Made by a program: the position numbers and the translations under genes. The notes below the pieces were generated by a model that was not told where the DNA came from, ran no database searches, and was given only the letters and a program-made list of their open reading frames with translations. From Effrenium voratum (Eukaryota; Sar; Dinophyceae; Suessiales; Symbiodiniaceae), in assembly GCA_963377175.1 (NCBI GenBank), contig CAUJNA010003795.1, forward strand, positions 31,001 through 95,000: a stretch of DNA of 64,000 nt. Direction: 5' to 3'. Numbering within the stretch: position 1 is the stretch's first letter; every line of letters starts with the position of its first letter. Positions 1-8,605 of this stretch are shown in pieces.

Positions 1-2
1 CG

Positions 3-209
3 TTGTATATCTTTAAGTTAAAGAATGTATCAGAGTTAATGTCATTCATTGAGGAAAACTCCGCCATCGTTGATAAAGAGCAACTGTTAAATATGTATCA
101 TAAAGCGGTAGATGATAAGCCCTACTCCTTCTTTTATGTTAATATGAATTCCAAAGATGTTAATAATATGTTTTATGTTAGGTTTGAGAAAGCTTTTAAA
201 ATAAAATAA
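3..209 (+). CDS. Partial small viral protein, unknown function
   Basis: The reading frame is open to the left edge of the window, so the true start is probably outside; the first visible start-like codon is TTG. The visible 68 residues contain no recognised domain and end in YVRFEKAFKIK. A near-identical ending reappears at 541-579 after the next gene, so this gene seems to have been partly duplicated. AT-rich composition and tight spacing to the following genes place it in the viral block. Function unknown. Confidence 0.5.
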   Translation: MYIFKLKNVSELMSFIEENSAIVDKEQLLNMYHKAVDDKPYSFFYVNMNSKDVNNMFYVRFEKAFKIK

Positions 210-228
210 ATCTATTATATATTATAGA

Positions 229-531
229 ATGTTAAAAATGTTTCAAGAAAGAATATATGAAGAACCAGTAAGGTTTTTCGGTAGCGATATACCAAAACAG
301 ATTCAGGAATACCGAAAGCAAAGACTACAACAATTAGTAGTTTGTGAATGTGGTGAAACTTTTTTAATGAAGGATGCTACTAACCATATTGAAAGTGATT
401 GTCATATTACTTTTAAGGAAGAAGAAAGAATGAGGAAAGAATTAGAAGAACATATTCGTATAGAAAATGATACTGATAGTGATAGTGATAATTATAGTGA
501 TGGTGGTTCAACAAGAGTGCCAGATGATTAA
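229..531 (+). CDS. Small zinc-finger protein (C-x-C...H...C)
   Basis: A 100-residue protein. Residues 39, 41, 53 and 58 (C, C, H, C) form a compact putative zinc-binding site, followed by a charged helix and an acidic tail rich in Asp and Ser (TDSDSDNYSDGG). The AT-rich leader with an ATTATAGAATG start context is like other genes of this block. At least five other viral proteins here carry a similar CC-H-C finger, so this is one member of a locally expanded style of zinc-finger protein. DNA binding or regulation is plausible but not shown. A second in-frame ATG at codon 4 could also be the start. Confidence 0.6.
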   Translation: MLKMFQERIYEEPVRFFGSDIPKQIQEYRKQRLQQLVVCECGETFLMKDATNHIESDCHITFKEEERMRKELEEHIRIENDTDSDSDNYSDGGSTRVPDD

Positions 532-540
532 AAAATAACT

Positions 541-579
541 AAATATGTTAGATTTGAAAAAGCATTTAAAAATAAATAA
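541..579 (+). pseudogene. Duplicated C-terminal remnant of the gene at 3-209
   Basis: Thirteen codons ending in a stop read KYVRFEKAFKNK, almost the same as the C-terminus of the first ORF (YVRFEKAFKIK). The downstream AT-rich leader is also alike. This suggests a tandem duplication of the first gene, with most of one copy lost or replaced by the zinc-finger gene between them. Confidence 0.45.
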
Positions 580-594
580 ATATTTAAATATATT

Positions 595-1110
595 ATGATA
601 TTTTATGATTTACCATTAGACATTAAAAACCTTGTATTATCTCATAAATTAGGTGATGTTAGATTATTTAAAATAAAAAATAATAATACTATTAAAAATT
701 ATATTAATAAATTTAAACCAGTGTATAAGTCTTACAAATTAAATAGTATGCAATATTTTGAAATTGAAAATATCAATATTAATAATGGTATATCATATAT
801 TTTTAACTTAAGTGACTTAGGTAAATTACATCAAAAACATAAACCATTAAAATTATTAATTGAATATGATATATTTGCTACATCTACCTCATTTACTTGT
901 TTGAATCATGTTCGTAATCGTACTTTAACATCAAATAATTTATTTGATATTTATTATTTTCTTAATAAAGACCTTTATGAAACTAATTTAGTGTATAGCC
1001 GTAATATGGTTAATTTTATTTCATTACAAGTGAAAAAAATAACTATTAAAGTCATCAATTATGAAAGACAAAGTTTTATTAGCAAATTTTATTCATATTT
1101 TCTTAATTAA
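595..1110 (+). CDS. Hypothetical viral protein with F-box-like start
   Basis: A 171-residue Asn/Ile/Lys-rich protein beginning MIFYDLPLDIKNLVLSHK. This start resembles the LP..I...I pattern of F-box-type openings seen in many large DNA virus proteins, but the match is weak. No catalytic motif was seen. A TTTAAATATATT box directly abuts the ATG. A second viral ORF at 15,147 also has an LP-x-EI opening after about 25 residues. Role unknown. Confidence 0.55.
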   Translation: MIFYDLPLDIKNLVLSHKLGDVRLFKIKNNNTIKNYINKFKPVYKSYKLNSMQYFEIENININNGISYIFNLSDLGKLHQKHKPLKLLIEYDIFATSTSFTCLNHVRNRTLTSNNLFDIYYFLNKDLYETNLVYSRNMVNFISLQVKKITIKVINYERQSFISKFYSYFLN

Positions 1111-1142
1111 TAATGTTAATGAATCATATTAATATTATTAAT

Positions 1143-1352
1143 TTAAATCAATGAAGCGTTGCATAAATTCAACGCAGGTAATTTATATAATAGTTTGTCC
1201 GATTTTTGATTTTCTAACTTTTCTATTCTCGCTACACATTCTTGAATAGATTTTATTATTAAAGTATCCGCTCTCGTTTTTTCATCTACTCTTAAATTTT
1301 TGATGTCTTCCATACTGTTATTTTCTTCGTTTTTGCTTTGACCAATACCCAT
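1143..1352 (-). CDS. Small protein with N-myristoylation signal
   Basis: A 69-residue protein. Its N-terminus MGIGQSK fits the G2...S6 pattern recognised by N-myristoyltransferases, so membrane targeting is likely if the initiator Met is removed. The middle is a charged helix with possible coiled-coil character (residues 15-55). It starts 9 bp before the stop codon side of the fibre gene, in the same direction, so it is the downstream partner of that gene. The leader has the TATATAATG box overlapping the start. Possible roles are an inner-membrane virion protein or an assembly factor; this is inference. Confidence 0.6.
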   Translation of the reverse strand: MGIGQSKNEENNSMEDIKNLRVDEKTRADTLIIKSIQECVARIEKLENQKSDKLLYKLPALNLCNASLI

Positions 1353-1361
1353 TATATATTA

Positions 1362-4097
1362 TTATTTAGATTTTTCTTTTTTCAATTCCTTAATTTCTTT
1401 TTCAAGTTTATCTATTTTATCATTTAATTCTAATACTGCTTTATGAACCAACACGGGTAAAACTAAATAATTCAATCCTAAATACTCTTTATCTTTACAT
1501 ACAATATTTTCAAACTCTTTAGGAATTGCTTTTAATACTTCATCTGCGATATATCCTATATGAGTTTTACCCCCGTCATTTCTATCGTGTCTCTTAAACT
1601 TCTTTGGCTTAAATTTCTTAATAATATTCATACAGTTAGATTTGACATTGTCTATGTCATATTTCAACCGCGAATCAGATGAATCAACAAACGTTCCATG
1701 AATGGTTACTGTCGTTGCTGTTAAGTCTATATTAGTTCCTGTTGATGGTTCAAGAGTATTACATAACAATTTCTTCGTTCCTGCAACTGTTACATTTTCA
1801 TTGAATGTTGATGAGGCATTATTTGTAAAACTTCCAGTATTTACAGTTGTTCCAAATGTCTTATCAATAGATAATAAAACTGAAGGTGTAGTTGAACTAT
1901 CTGAAACTCTAAAAGCTGTATTTGACGTTCTGAATATTACATCAAATGTTGATAAATTAGTTCCATCATAATAAGTTGATATTTCACTCGTACCAAGCTT
2001 TATGTCTGTGCCAGTAGTCATGGAAAGATCATTTAAAAATGAGACTGTTGTTAAATCAAATGATTGTATTGTATTAGTTGCTAAATATGCATTTTGAACT
2101 GCTAAGTTAGTATCAACGGTTATTAATGTTCCTCCGTTAGGTGCTAAATGATTGCTTCTTAATGCACCATTAGTTTTAACATAAACATCATCAGCAAATA
2201 AATTACCCATAAAATCAGCAGTAGCAGTATTAAAAGTCCATCCGCTAGAAATATTAACAGCTCCGACTATATTATCTTGGACACCAGCGTCCCCACAAAT
2301 AAATCTAATTGAAGAATTAACATCACTATTCCTCATATCAAAAGATGAAAAAGCACTAACATATCTATATAATTCACAATTTGTATCAATTGTTAATTTA
2401 CCATCAGTATCAATATTAACATTATCACAATTAACATTAGCATTTGTATAAATGTTTCCTAAAACATCAATAGGTTTACTAAAAATAGTTTTATTAACTA
2501 ATCCATCACACATCATATATTGATTAGAAGCATTACTAACATCGCCAACAGAAAGAGCAACAAAATCATTATGAGACATATATAAACCTTCTATAGCATC
2601 AGGAGTATATCTTCGTATTGAACCATTATTATTAAAATTCAAATATGAACCATTGTTAAGACTTATTGCTTTGTCAGTTCCCATAAATTGAACTGCATCA
2701 GTAAATCTTGCTTGTCCAGCACAATTTAAAACATAACCATTAACACCAACAGCACCTAAACCAAACCTATCTTTTACCCACACTCTTCCAACATTAGCAT
2801 CTCCTATTTGAGTTTCCCATTGACCTCCTGCGCTACTCATCCACATGCGTCCGTCTCTGTTAATATTGAACTCTCTATTAAACATTTGAAATGTCATTTG
2901 CAATCCAACATTAGGAGACGATGTAGTACTAAACTTATTACATATTATAGAACCAGTAGTAAGCATATTTAAATTACTGTGTAAAGTTGCATTATCACTA
3001 AAATTAATAGCACCTGCTACTGATTGAGCGTTAGTATTTATTTTATCTAATTTTTGTCCTAATGATGTATCCTGTGAATTATTGATAGTAATTATTGAAT
3101 TAATTGTATTTGTATTTCCCGTTATTAATCCACTTAATCCATCTGATTGTAAAACATATCTAGCGTCAGAACCTGCTATATCTAAAATAGACGAACACGA
3201 AAATAAACCTGATACTTGTAAATTGCTTAATATTGTAGTATTATGATTTAATATTATTTTATCATTTTGAAAAGTTGAAGAATTATTAATTTCTACATCA
3301 CCAAAACCTCTTTGATTCAAAAACATAGTTGCTCCACTTAAATTTCCATAAACATAACTATCAAAATAATTATTATACATTTCAAAGAAATTATTATAAT
3401 TTCCAAATTCTGCTATTTTGAAAGTTGCAGTAGTTGTTATATTGTGTATTAATGTATTATTTAATATTGATGTATTTAACTTATTTGATAATAAATTATT
3501 AGTTGTTATTTTATTATAATAATCTGCTTCATTAAGTGAACCTCCATTCTGTAAATCTGATATTGCTGAAATATGTGAATTTACTGTACTATTTAATCCT
3601 GTTATTAAATTAGAATTAGAACTAATATTATTAAAATTAGTTGTTATAGTAGAATTCAAATTATTTATTAAATGTGTATTAGATGAAATATTGTTAATAT
3701 TTGTATTAATTAAGTTAGAATTAGAACTAATATTATTAAAATTAGTTGTCATAGTAGAATTTAAATTACTTATTAAATTTGTATTTGATGAAATATTATT
3801 AAAATTTGTATTTGAAGTTATTGTCAGATTACCTATTAAAAATGTATTTGAACTAATATTATTTGATAATACATTAACTTCCGTCTTATTGTATGGTTGA
3901 TTTATATCGTAAAAATTAGCGTCAATCTGTGCTTTTGTGTAAGTATCTACTTGGTCTGCTTTGTTGTTGAGTAAATCAATTATATCTGATTGATTAGCGT
4001 ATATGTTTCTAATGTTTGTTACCCCGCTTGTAGAATTGATTTCACTAATTGTGTGCGCTACAACATTCTCAAAGTTTGTTAAATTTATTGAAGGCAT
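1362..4097 (-). CDS. Fibre/spike protein with C-terminal S74 chaperone domain
   Basis: A 911-residue protein. Residues about 70-190 hold degenerate tandem repeats of the form (T)NFNNISSNxNLI..LNST, expected to build an elongated trimeric shaft. The middle is Asn/Thr/Ser-rich beta-type sequence with DNA-virus fibre character. Residues about 804-911 match the peptidase S74 intramolecular chaperone: the SDSRLK motif with the Ser-Lys dyad, then the GYIADEV motif and a final heptad-like coiled coil (ELNDKIDKLEKEIKEL). In this family the domain trimerises the fibre and cuts itself off. Its neighbours are the capsid gene upstream and the myristoylated protein downstream, all on the minus strand, so it is probably a late virion gene for host attachment. 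The TAATATATAATG box overlaps the start. Confidence 0.85.
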   Translation of the reverse strand: MPSINLTNFENVVAHTISEINSTSGVTNIRNIYANQSDIIDLLNNKADQVDTYTKAQIDANFYDINQPYNKTEVNVLSNNISSNTFLIGNLTITSNTNFNNISSNTNLISNLNSTMTTNFNNISSNSNLINTNINNISSNTHLINNLNSTITTNFNNISSNSNLITGLNSTVNSHISAISDLQNGGSLNEADYYNKITTNNLLSNKLNTSILNNTLIHNITTTATFKIAEFGNYNNFFEMYNNYFDSYVYGNLSGATMFLNQRGFGDVEINNSSTFQNDKIILNHNTTILSNLQVSGLFSCSSILDIAGSDARYVLQSDGLSGLITGNTNTINSIITINNSQDTSLGQKLDKINTNAQSVAGAINFSDNATLHSNLNMLTTGSIICNKFSTTSSPNVGLQMTFQMFNREFNINRDGRMWMSSAGGQWETQIGDANVGRVWVKDRFGLGAVGVNGYVLNCAGQARFTDAVQFMGTDKAISLNNGSYLNFNNNGSIRRYTPDAIEGLYMSHNDFVALSVGDVSNASNQYMMCDGLVNKTIFSKPIDVLGNIYTNANVNCDNVNIDTDGKLTIDTNCELYRYVSAFSSFDMRNSDVNSSIRFICGDAGVQDNIVGAVNISSGWTFNTATADFMGNLFADDVYVKTNGALRSNHLAPNGGTLITVDTNLAVQNAYLATNTIQSFDLTTVSFLNDLSMTTGTDIKLGTSEISTYYDGTNLSTFDVIFRTSNTAFRVSDSSTTPSVLLSIDKTFGTTVNTGSFTNNASSTFNENVTVAGTKKLLCNTLEPSTGTNIDLTATTVTIHGTFVDSSDSRLKYDIDNVKSNCMNIIKKFKPKKFKRHDRNDGGKTHIGYIADEVLKAIPKEFENIVCKDKEYLGLNYLVLPVLVHKAVLELNDKIDKLEKEIKELKKEKSK

Positions 4098-4161
4098 TAT
4101 ATATTAATAGTAGAAAATGATAATATTTATTTATTTTAATGTTATCATTTTTTACTTATTC

Positions 4162-5544
4162 TTAATCGAGTATCTGAACTCCGGCGTCTCTAATGGATAA
4201 TATTTGTTCTGATACTAATGTTATATATATTGTATCTGGCATATTTGCTGTTAACATACTTCCAATAGGTTTCACACGAATTAAAAGTTGTTGCCCTGCT
4301 TTTGTGTTAATTCCAGTATATGAACTATCGGGAACCTTTTCGAAATCCATAGCAAAGATAAACTTATCAACACGATAAGCAGAATATTCAATCGATAAAT
4401 GGTGTTGATGGAACAATGGTAAATTTAATGCTTTTCGTAAATAATAGAATGCTTGTGTTAATGAACGGCAAGGATACTCAGGATATAGTTTTGAACCTAA
4501 TTGAAGTTGAAATTCTAAATCAAGGTCGGAATTGTAGTATCCACTTTCTTGATAATTCAAATAATACATAGGATGATAGAAATTGTTGTATTCTTTCATA
4601 ACGTGAGTATCGCCTACTGCGCTTTTACTGAAAGAGATGAACGCGGCAGCGAGTTTTGACACTGAACGAACAACAGTAGTGTTAACTGACGACGAACCAT
4701 CGGGAACTTGATTAGATTGACAAATATAAGTATTATAAGTAATAGGTAATTCTTTCCCATCAAGTAGGTGTGCAACATATTTATTATGAAGGTCGTTGTC
4801 CAAGCTTACCAAATCAGTTTGAAGGAATGCGTTACTAATTGAGAACTGCTCATTTGTATGAAGGCTTGTGTCTGTGTTGCCACTCGCTGGAAACCTCGAC
4901 CCACCCGCTGTAACAACACAATCGGTAAAATGTGAAACTAATTCAAGTTCTAAAACAAGAGGACACGCTTTTAACGGGATATACTTAAATTGATTGAATA
5001 AACCAAGCATCGGTTTAAATCCTACAACCATTTTTCTGTTAAAGCCTGGAATTGTGTAAGCGTCATATGCAGGACCAATATGACCCGATGAAGGAACTGC
5101 ACGACGTGTGTTTAAATCATCATCATATCTATAACCAAAACTCTGGGCGTCTTCATTGTCTCTTGCTCCTTTTGACATCATGCAACACATCATGTGATGA
5201 TTTCGGTTGTAATAATCAATGTCTTCAACAAGTTGATTACCAGCAATTAGTCTTGCTCTTCTAAAAAAGGAATAAGTAGGAGACAGAGGACGTAAGCGTT
5301 TATTGTCTGACGGGTCAGTGTTTTCAACGGTGAAATAAACCATTACACTCTGCGGGTCAAGCCAAGTATTATCTTCAGCATTTAAAGCTATTTTCAACAC
5401 ACGTTGGCCAGATGAAGGGGTGTAGATATTACTTCCAGAAGGGAAAAACGAGACTGAACGGCGGTCGTTGATATAACTTGCACCTTTATTTAACTTGAAT
5501 GAGAGGTTGTCAATTAGAATATCTTCAGCACTAAAAGTTTCCAT
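4162..5544 (-). CDS. Major capsid protein, double jelly-roll type
   Basis: A 460-residue protein whose length and layout fit a Polinton-like virus major capsid protein. The N-terminal part carries a beta-rich first half with the segment RRARLIAGNQLVEDIDYYNR, a pattern I associate with capsid proteins of PLV/Polinton-type elements. A second beta-rich half runs from about residue 230. Assignment rests on this pattern, on length, and on its position beside the fibre gene and a probable minor capsid gene. The ORF is intact. Start chosen at the ATG that follows an AATTATATATAGCA leader. A structure prediction should show two jelly rolls. Confidence 0.75.
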   Translation of the reverse strand: METFSAEDILIDNLSFKLNKGASYINDRRSVSFFPSGSNIYTPSSGQRVLKIALNAEDNTWLDPQSVMVYFTVENTDPSDNKRLRPLSPTYSFFRRARLIAGNQLVEDIDYYNRNHHMMCCMMSKGARDNEDAQSFGYRYDDDLNTRRAVPSSGHIGPAYDAYTIPGFNRKMVVGFKPMLGLFNQFKYIPLKACPLVLELELVSHFTDCVVTAGGSRFPASGNTDTSLHTNEQFSISNAFLQTDLVSLDNDLHNKYVAHLLDGKELPITYNTYICQSNQVPDGSSSVNTTVVRSVSKLAAAFISFSKSAVGDTHVMKEYNNFYHPMYYLNYQESGYYNSDLDLEFQLQLGSKLYPEYPCRSLTQAFYYLRKALNLPLFHQHHLSIEYSAYRVDKFIFAMDFEKVPDSSYTGINTKAGQQLLIRVKPIGSMLTANMPDTIYITLVSEQILSIRDAGVQILD

Positions 5545-5578
5545 TGCTATATATAATTTAATTTAGAAATAATTTAAA

Positions 5579-5803
5579 CTAAACTAAATTAAATAATTTA
5601 GTGTAATCCTTTTGATTAGAGTTATTATTTTTAAATATGTTCATTTTCTTTTTCTTAATCTTATCTTCAACTGGATTATTCCCTTTTTCTTTCTCCATTA
5701 CTAATTCTCTAATTTCTTCATACGTACTTTTCTTATACTTTTTATTTTCATTCTTAATCATATCATCCGTTGTTTCATTGTCATATTTCTTATGTTGTAT
5801 CAT
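5579..5803 (-). CDS. Small Lys-rich hypothetical protein
   Basis: A 74-residue, very Lys/Asn-rich protein with no recognised domain, lying just upstream of the capsid gene in the same direction. It has an AT-rich leader like its neighbours. Its high charge would suit nucleic-acid binding, but small AT-rich ORFs are also the most likely false positives in this block. Confidence 0.4.
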   Translation of the reverse strand: MIQHKKYDNETTDDMIKNENKKYKKSTYEEIRELVMEKEKGNNPVEDKIKKKKMNIFKNNNSNQKDYTKLFNLV

Positions 5804-5811
5804 TAATATTA

Positions 5812-6078
5812 TTATGATAATAAATTTATGTTTTTTCTTTTTACTATTTCGTCAATGTCTGATTGAGTGTGATTACATCTGTTGTTGTCATTTAATAACA
5901 TGAACTTATTATTTGCGACTTTTGCTTTAAACAAGATAAAATTATAACAGTTGGAATATTCAAAACCTCTAAATATATAACATCCACATTGGCATTTTAC
6001 ATATGTTCGTTTATTATCTCTATATAAATCCATTAATCTTTGTTCAATTGTTAAGTTTTCATTTAACTGATTATACAT
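5812..6078 (-). CDS. Small Cys-rich zinc-binding-like protein
   Basis: An 88-residue protein. Cysteines at 29, 31, 33 and 44 (KCQCGCYIFRG...C) could form a zinc site. The ORF is separated from the next minus-strand ORF by only 8 bp, so the two may be co-expressed. The start lies in a TATTATATATG context. Function unknown. Confidence 0.5.
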   Translation of the reverse strand: MYNQLNENLTIEQRLMDLYRDNKRTYVKCQCGCYIFRGFEYSNCYNFILFKAKVANNKFMLLNDNNRCNHTQSDIDEIVKRKNINLLS

Positions 6079-6118
6079 ATATAATATTATATATTTATAT
6101 ATTTAAGTACTTATTTAA

Positions 6119-6742
6119 CTATATTATCTCCGTTACCGGTTCAACACTGCTTGAAACATCTTTACCTTGGTCTCCGTATCCAGTTATGTAATCGTGGTTA
6201 GTAAATGGATTTAATGAACCAGTATAAACAGTTGCAGCAGACCTATCCAAAATACTGACAGGGTCTAAGATACTTCTAAAATTAATGTAATCATCGGTGA
6301 TTTTAGACCTTCGTGATATAAACGCCGCTCCATAAGTGGTTAAAGTTAATTCTCTTTCAGGGTAATCTTTTGTTATCTGTGCCCCTACACTTGAACCGAG
6401 ACTATGTGTTATAAGATGTTTAACTTCATTGTTTTCATCCAATGCTGTTGATGTGTCTTTATATCGTTGTGAATATTTAGTCATTTTAAAGGGAAGTCCT
6501 ACATCTGCCAGAATGTCATTAACAGCACCTCCAAACGTTCCTTTTCCAAATGTTCCTGCTACATACATTTTATCACCATCAATATAAAAACCTTTACCAT
6601 TGCCATATGCTCTACTCAACCCTTGTGCATCAGTTAAATTTGAATTAGGATAATAACTATTTAATATTTTGTCAGTTTGTTTCATAACATTAGTTATTTT
6701 AGTTGTTTTTCTTATAAGGTTGATAATGTTTAATTTTCCCAT
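6119..6742 (-). CDS. Lipase-like alpha/beta hydrolase
   Basis: A 207-residue protein with a nucleophile-elbow-like motif at residues 112-120 (THSLGSSVG, Ser114). It is followed by Asp160 or Asp166 and His183 in the order Ser-Asp-His expected for an alpha/beta hydrolase. The motif lacks the usual first Gly of G-x-S-x-G (Thr instead), as in some class-3-like lipases. Residues 51-75 form a Gly-rich strand region. Lipase-like proteins occur in several Polinton-like viruses and may act on host membranes during entry or release; that role is inference. It lies between the capsid cluster and the divergently transcribed minor capsid gene. Confidence 0.6.
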   Translation of the reverse strand: MGKLNIINLIRKTTKITNVMKQTDKILNSYYPNSNLTDAQGLSRAYGNGKGFYIDGDKMYVAGTFGKGTFGGAVNDILADVGLPFKMTKYSQRYKDTSTALDENNEVKHLITHSLGSSVGAQITKDYPERELTLTTYGAAFISRRSKITDDYINFRSILDPVSILDRSAATVYTGSLNPFTNHDYITGYGDQGKDVSSSVEPVTEII

Positions 6743-6818
6743 GCTTCATTTCATAAATTAACTTTTTATTATTAATCATATATTTAAAGTTATAAATTAA
6801 TTTCTCAATTAATTAATA

Positions 6819-7673
6819 ATGCTTACATATAAAAAAGTTTATATTGACAGCGCTCATAGAATTAGCGGTTCATCATCGAATTTCAAAGTTGAATTGCCGG
6901 AAACACTACAAACAGACAACGGGGTTCATTGCTACATTCATGAAGTAACATTACCTAACTCGTGGTATTCAATACAGTCAGGATTAAATAATATATTATA
7001 CTTTTATTCTTCTCCACTAGTTCCAGATGAAGATAACACAAATGTCCATTATTTAGCGTTACAATTGGACGAAGGAATATATACTGGCACAGAACTAGCG
7101 ACAGAATTAAAGTCAAAAATAAATGGTGTTGTAGATAATACTAATTTCTCAAATACTTATGAAGTTACTTACAGTGTGAAAACTAATAAAATAACAATTT
7201 ATTCAAACTATGCCGATAGAAAGTTCGCTGTGTTAACTGATGAACAAATGAAACTAACATATGCAGATTATATATGGAATGGAAGTTTTAATGCTAATAA
7301 CTTGCAATCTGTTAATGAAGTTTTAGGAAATTATCAAATGGCAGTTTATCAATATAATAATCCTTATGTTTCTGGTTTCGTTAATCTTCAACCCATTAGA
7401 AATATTTATATTCATTCTTCTCAATTGTCTAATTATAATCAAGTAAAATTAAGAACCGGCGATAGCACAGTTGTTAAGAAAGTACCAGTCACAGCACCAC
7501 ACGCGGGAATTGTCTTTGATTCGGAATTAAACCCTCTGGATTACTTGGATGTATCAAATAGAAGCTTTAAACAATTAGATTTTTGGATTAGTAATTCATT
7601 AGGAAATGAAATTAATTTAAATGGGGTAAATGTATCCCTGTCATTATTGTTTGTGAAAAGCGATATTATTTAA
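6819..7673 (+). CDS. Probable minor capsid (penton-like) protein
   Basis: A 284-residue protein opening with YIDSAHRISGSSSNFKVELPE, then a conserved-looking HEVTLPNSWYSI segment. I recognise this pattern from uncharacterised proteins that travel with PLV/Polinton-type capsid genes in protist and invertebrate genomes. It is predicted to be beta-rich and has no transmembrane segment. Its place next to the capsid-fibre-lipase cluster, on the opposite strand, supports a virion role such as the penton or minor capsid protein. The family name is not certain. Confidence 0.6.
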   Translation: MLTYKKVYIDSAHRISGSSSNFKVELPETLQTDNGVHCYIHEVTLPNSWYSIQSGLNNILYFYSSPLVPDEDNTNVHYLALQLDEGIYTGTELATELKSKINGVVDNTNFSNTYEVTYSVKTNKITIYSNYADRKFAVLTDEQMKLTYADYIWNGSFNANNLQSVNEVLGNYQMAVYQYNNPYVSGFVNLQPIRNIYIHSSQLSNYNQVKLRTGDSTVVKKVPVTAPHAGIVFDSELNPLDYLDVSNRSFKQLDFWISNSLGNEINLNGVNVSLSLLFVKSDII

Positions 7674-7720
7674 ATATATTCTTTAATTTTTCCATATAGA
7701 ATATATATAGAATATATTAT

Positions 7721-8215
7721 ATGTCAAGTATTGAGGTAGTAGATGTTAGTAATGAAACTAAAACAGAAGAAGCACCTGTTAATAATGAAGTCGTTGAACA
7801 AAATGAAACAGTTAATGAAGAACCAACGCCAGAAGAAGTTAAACCTGAAGAAGTCATTCCTGGACCAAAAGCGAAAGCAAAAGCATTACCAAGAACTAAA
7901 AAAGAAGTTGAATTAGTAGAATGTGAACAATGCTCTAAAAAGATGACATTGAAAAGTTTGAGACACTCACATCCTAAAAATTGTAAAGGGGCAAAAACCG
8001 AGATGCTCCCAGTCAATCCACAAAAGAATATTAGAAAGATAAAACCAGAAGTAAAAGAAGAAATTAAGAATGAGATTAAACAAGAAGTGATTAAAGAAAC
8101 TATTAAGAAACCCACGGCAACAGAACTAATAAACCAACATTATGAAGAACTTAAACAGAAGAAAAAACAAGATAAACAAGAAAAAATAAACAAATTATCT
8201 TCATCAATGTTTTAA
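7721..8215 (+). CDS. Acidic zinc-finger protein
   Basis: A 164-residue protein. Residues 1-50 are acidic and rich in Glu, Pro and Val; residues 68-88 hold a CC-H-C finger (C68, C71, H82 or H84, C88); the C-terminal third is a Lys/Glu helix likely to form a coiled coil. It opens a + strand run of four structural or accessory genes with short gaps. The ATATATTATATG box overlaps the start. Probable regulatory or virion core protein; function not known. Confidence 0.55.
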   Translation: MSSIEVVDVSNETKTEEAPVNNEVVEQNETVNEEPTPEEVKPEEVIPGPKAKAKALPRTKKEVELVECEQCSKKMTLKSLRHSHPKNCKGAKTEMLPVNPQKNIRKIKPEVKEEIKNEIKQEVIKETIKKPTATELINQHYEELKQKKKQDKQEKINKLSSSMF

Positions 8216-8245
8216 ATAATAATCTAATTATAATATATATTAATC

Positions 8246-8578
8246 ATGCTTATGAGAAGTCATAGAAATGTAGAATTTAAAAGGGCGCCACAAGTAGCAC
8301 GTCATTATAATGTTTCAGATTTATGGGGAGTTGCTTCAAGAATGAATTATTTTAAGCAGTTGAAGGAAACGCTGGAAGCGAGACAATCACAGGGAGCATT
8401 AATAAAGTATAGAAATGATTTAGCTGAAAGCAACAGAACCGAAAGTTACAGAAAGGAATTAGACAGAATAAGAAACATATTAGACAACACACGGTCACCA
8501 GATGGAATACAAACAAAGGAACAACTAACTGTAAGAAAGAAGCATTTAGAAGAAATGATTAAGAATATATCTGATTAA
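8246..8578 (+). CDS. Helical hypothetical viral protein
   Basis: A 110-residue, charged, mainly helical protein (residues 35-105 rich in Arg, Glu, Leu), with no recognised motif. It sits 30 bp after the previous gene and 27 bp before the next, so it looks like part of one gene run. The first two ATG codons are one codon apart; either could be used. A role in virion assembly is only a guess from position. Confidence 0.5.
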   Translation: MLMRSHRNVEFKRAPQVARHYNVSDLWGVASRMNYFKQLKETLEARQSQGALIKYRNDLAESNRTESYRKELDRIRNILDNTRSPDGIQTKEQLTVRKKHLEEMIKNISD

Positions 8579-8605
8579 TTTATTTTTCTAAATAAATAAT
8601 ATACT

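Noticed and set aside
1702..3900. Plus-strand ORFs within the fibre gene
   Set aside because: Shadows of the repetitive minus-strand fibre gene.
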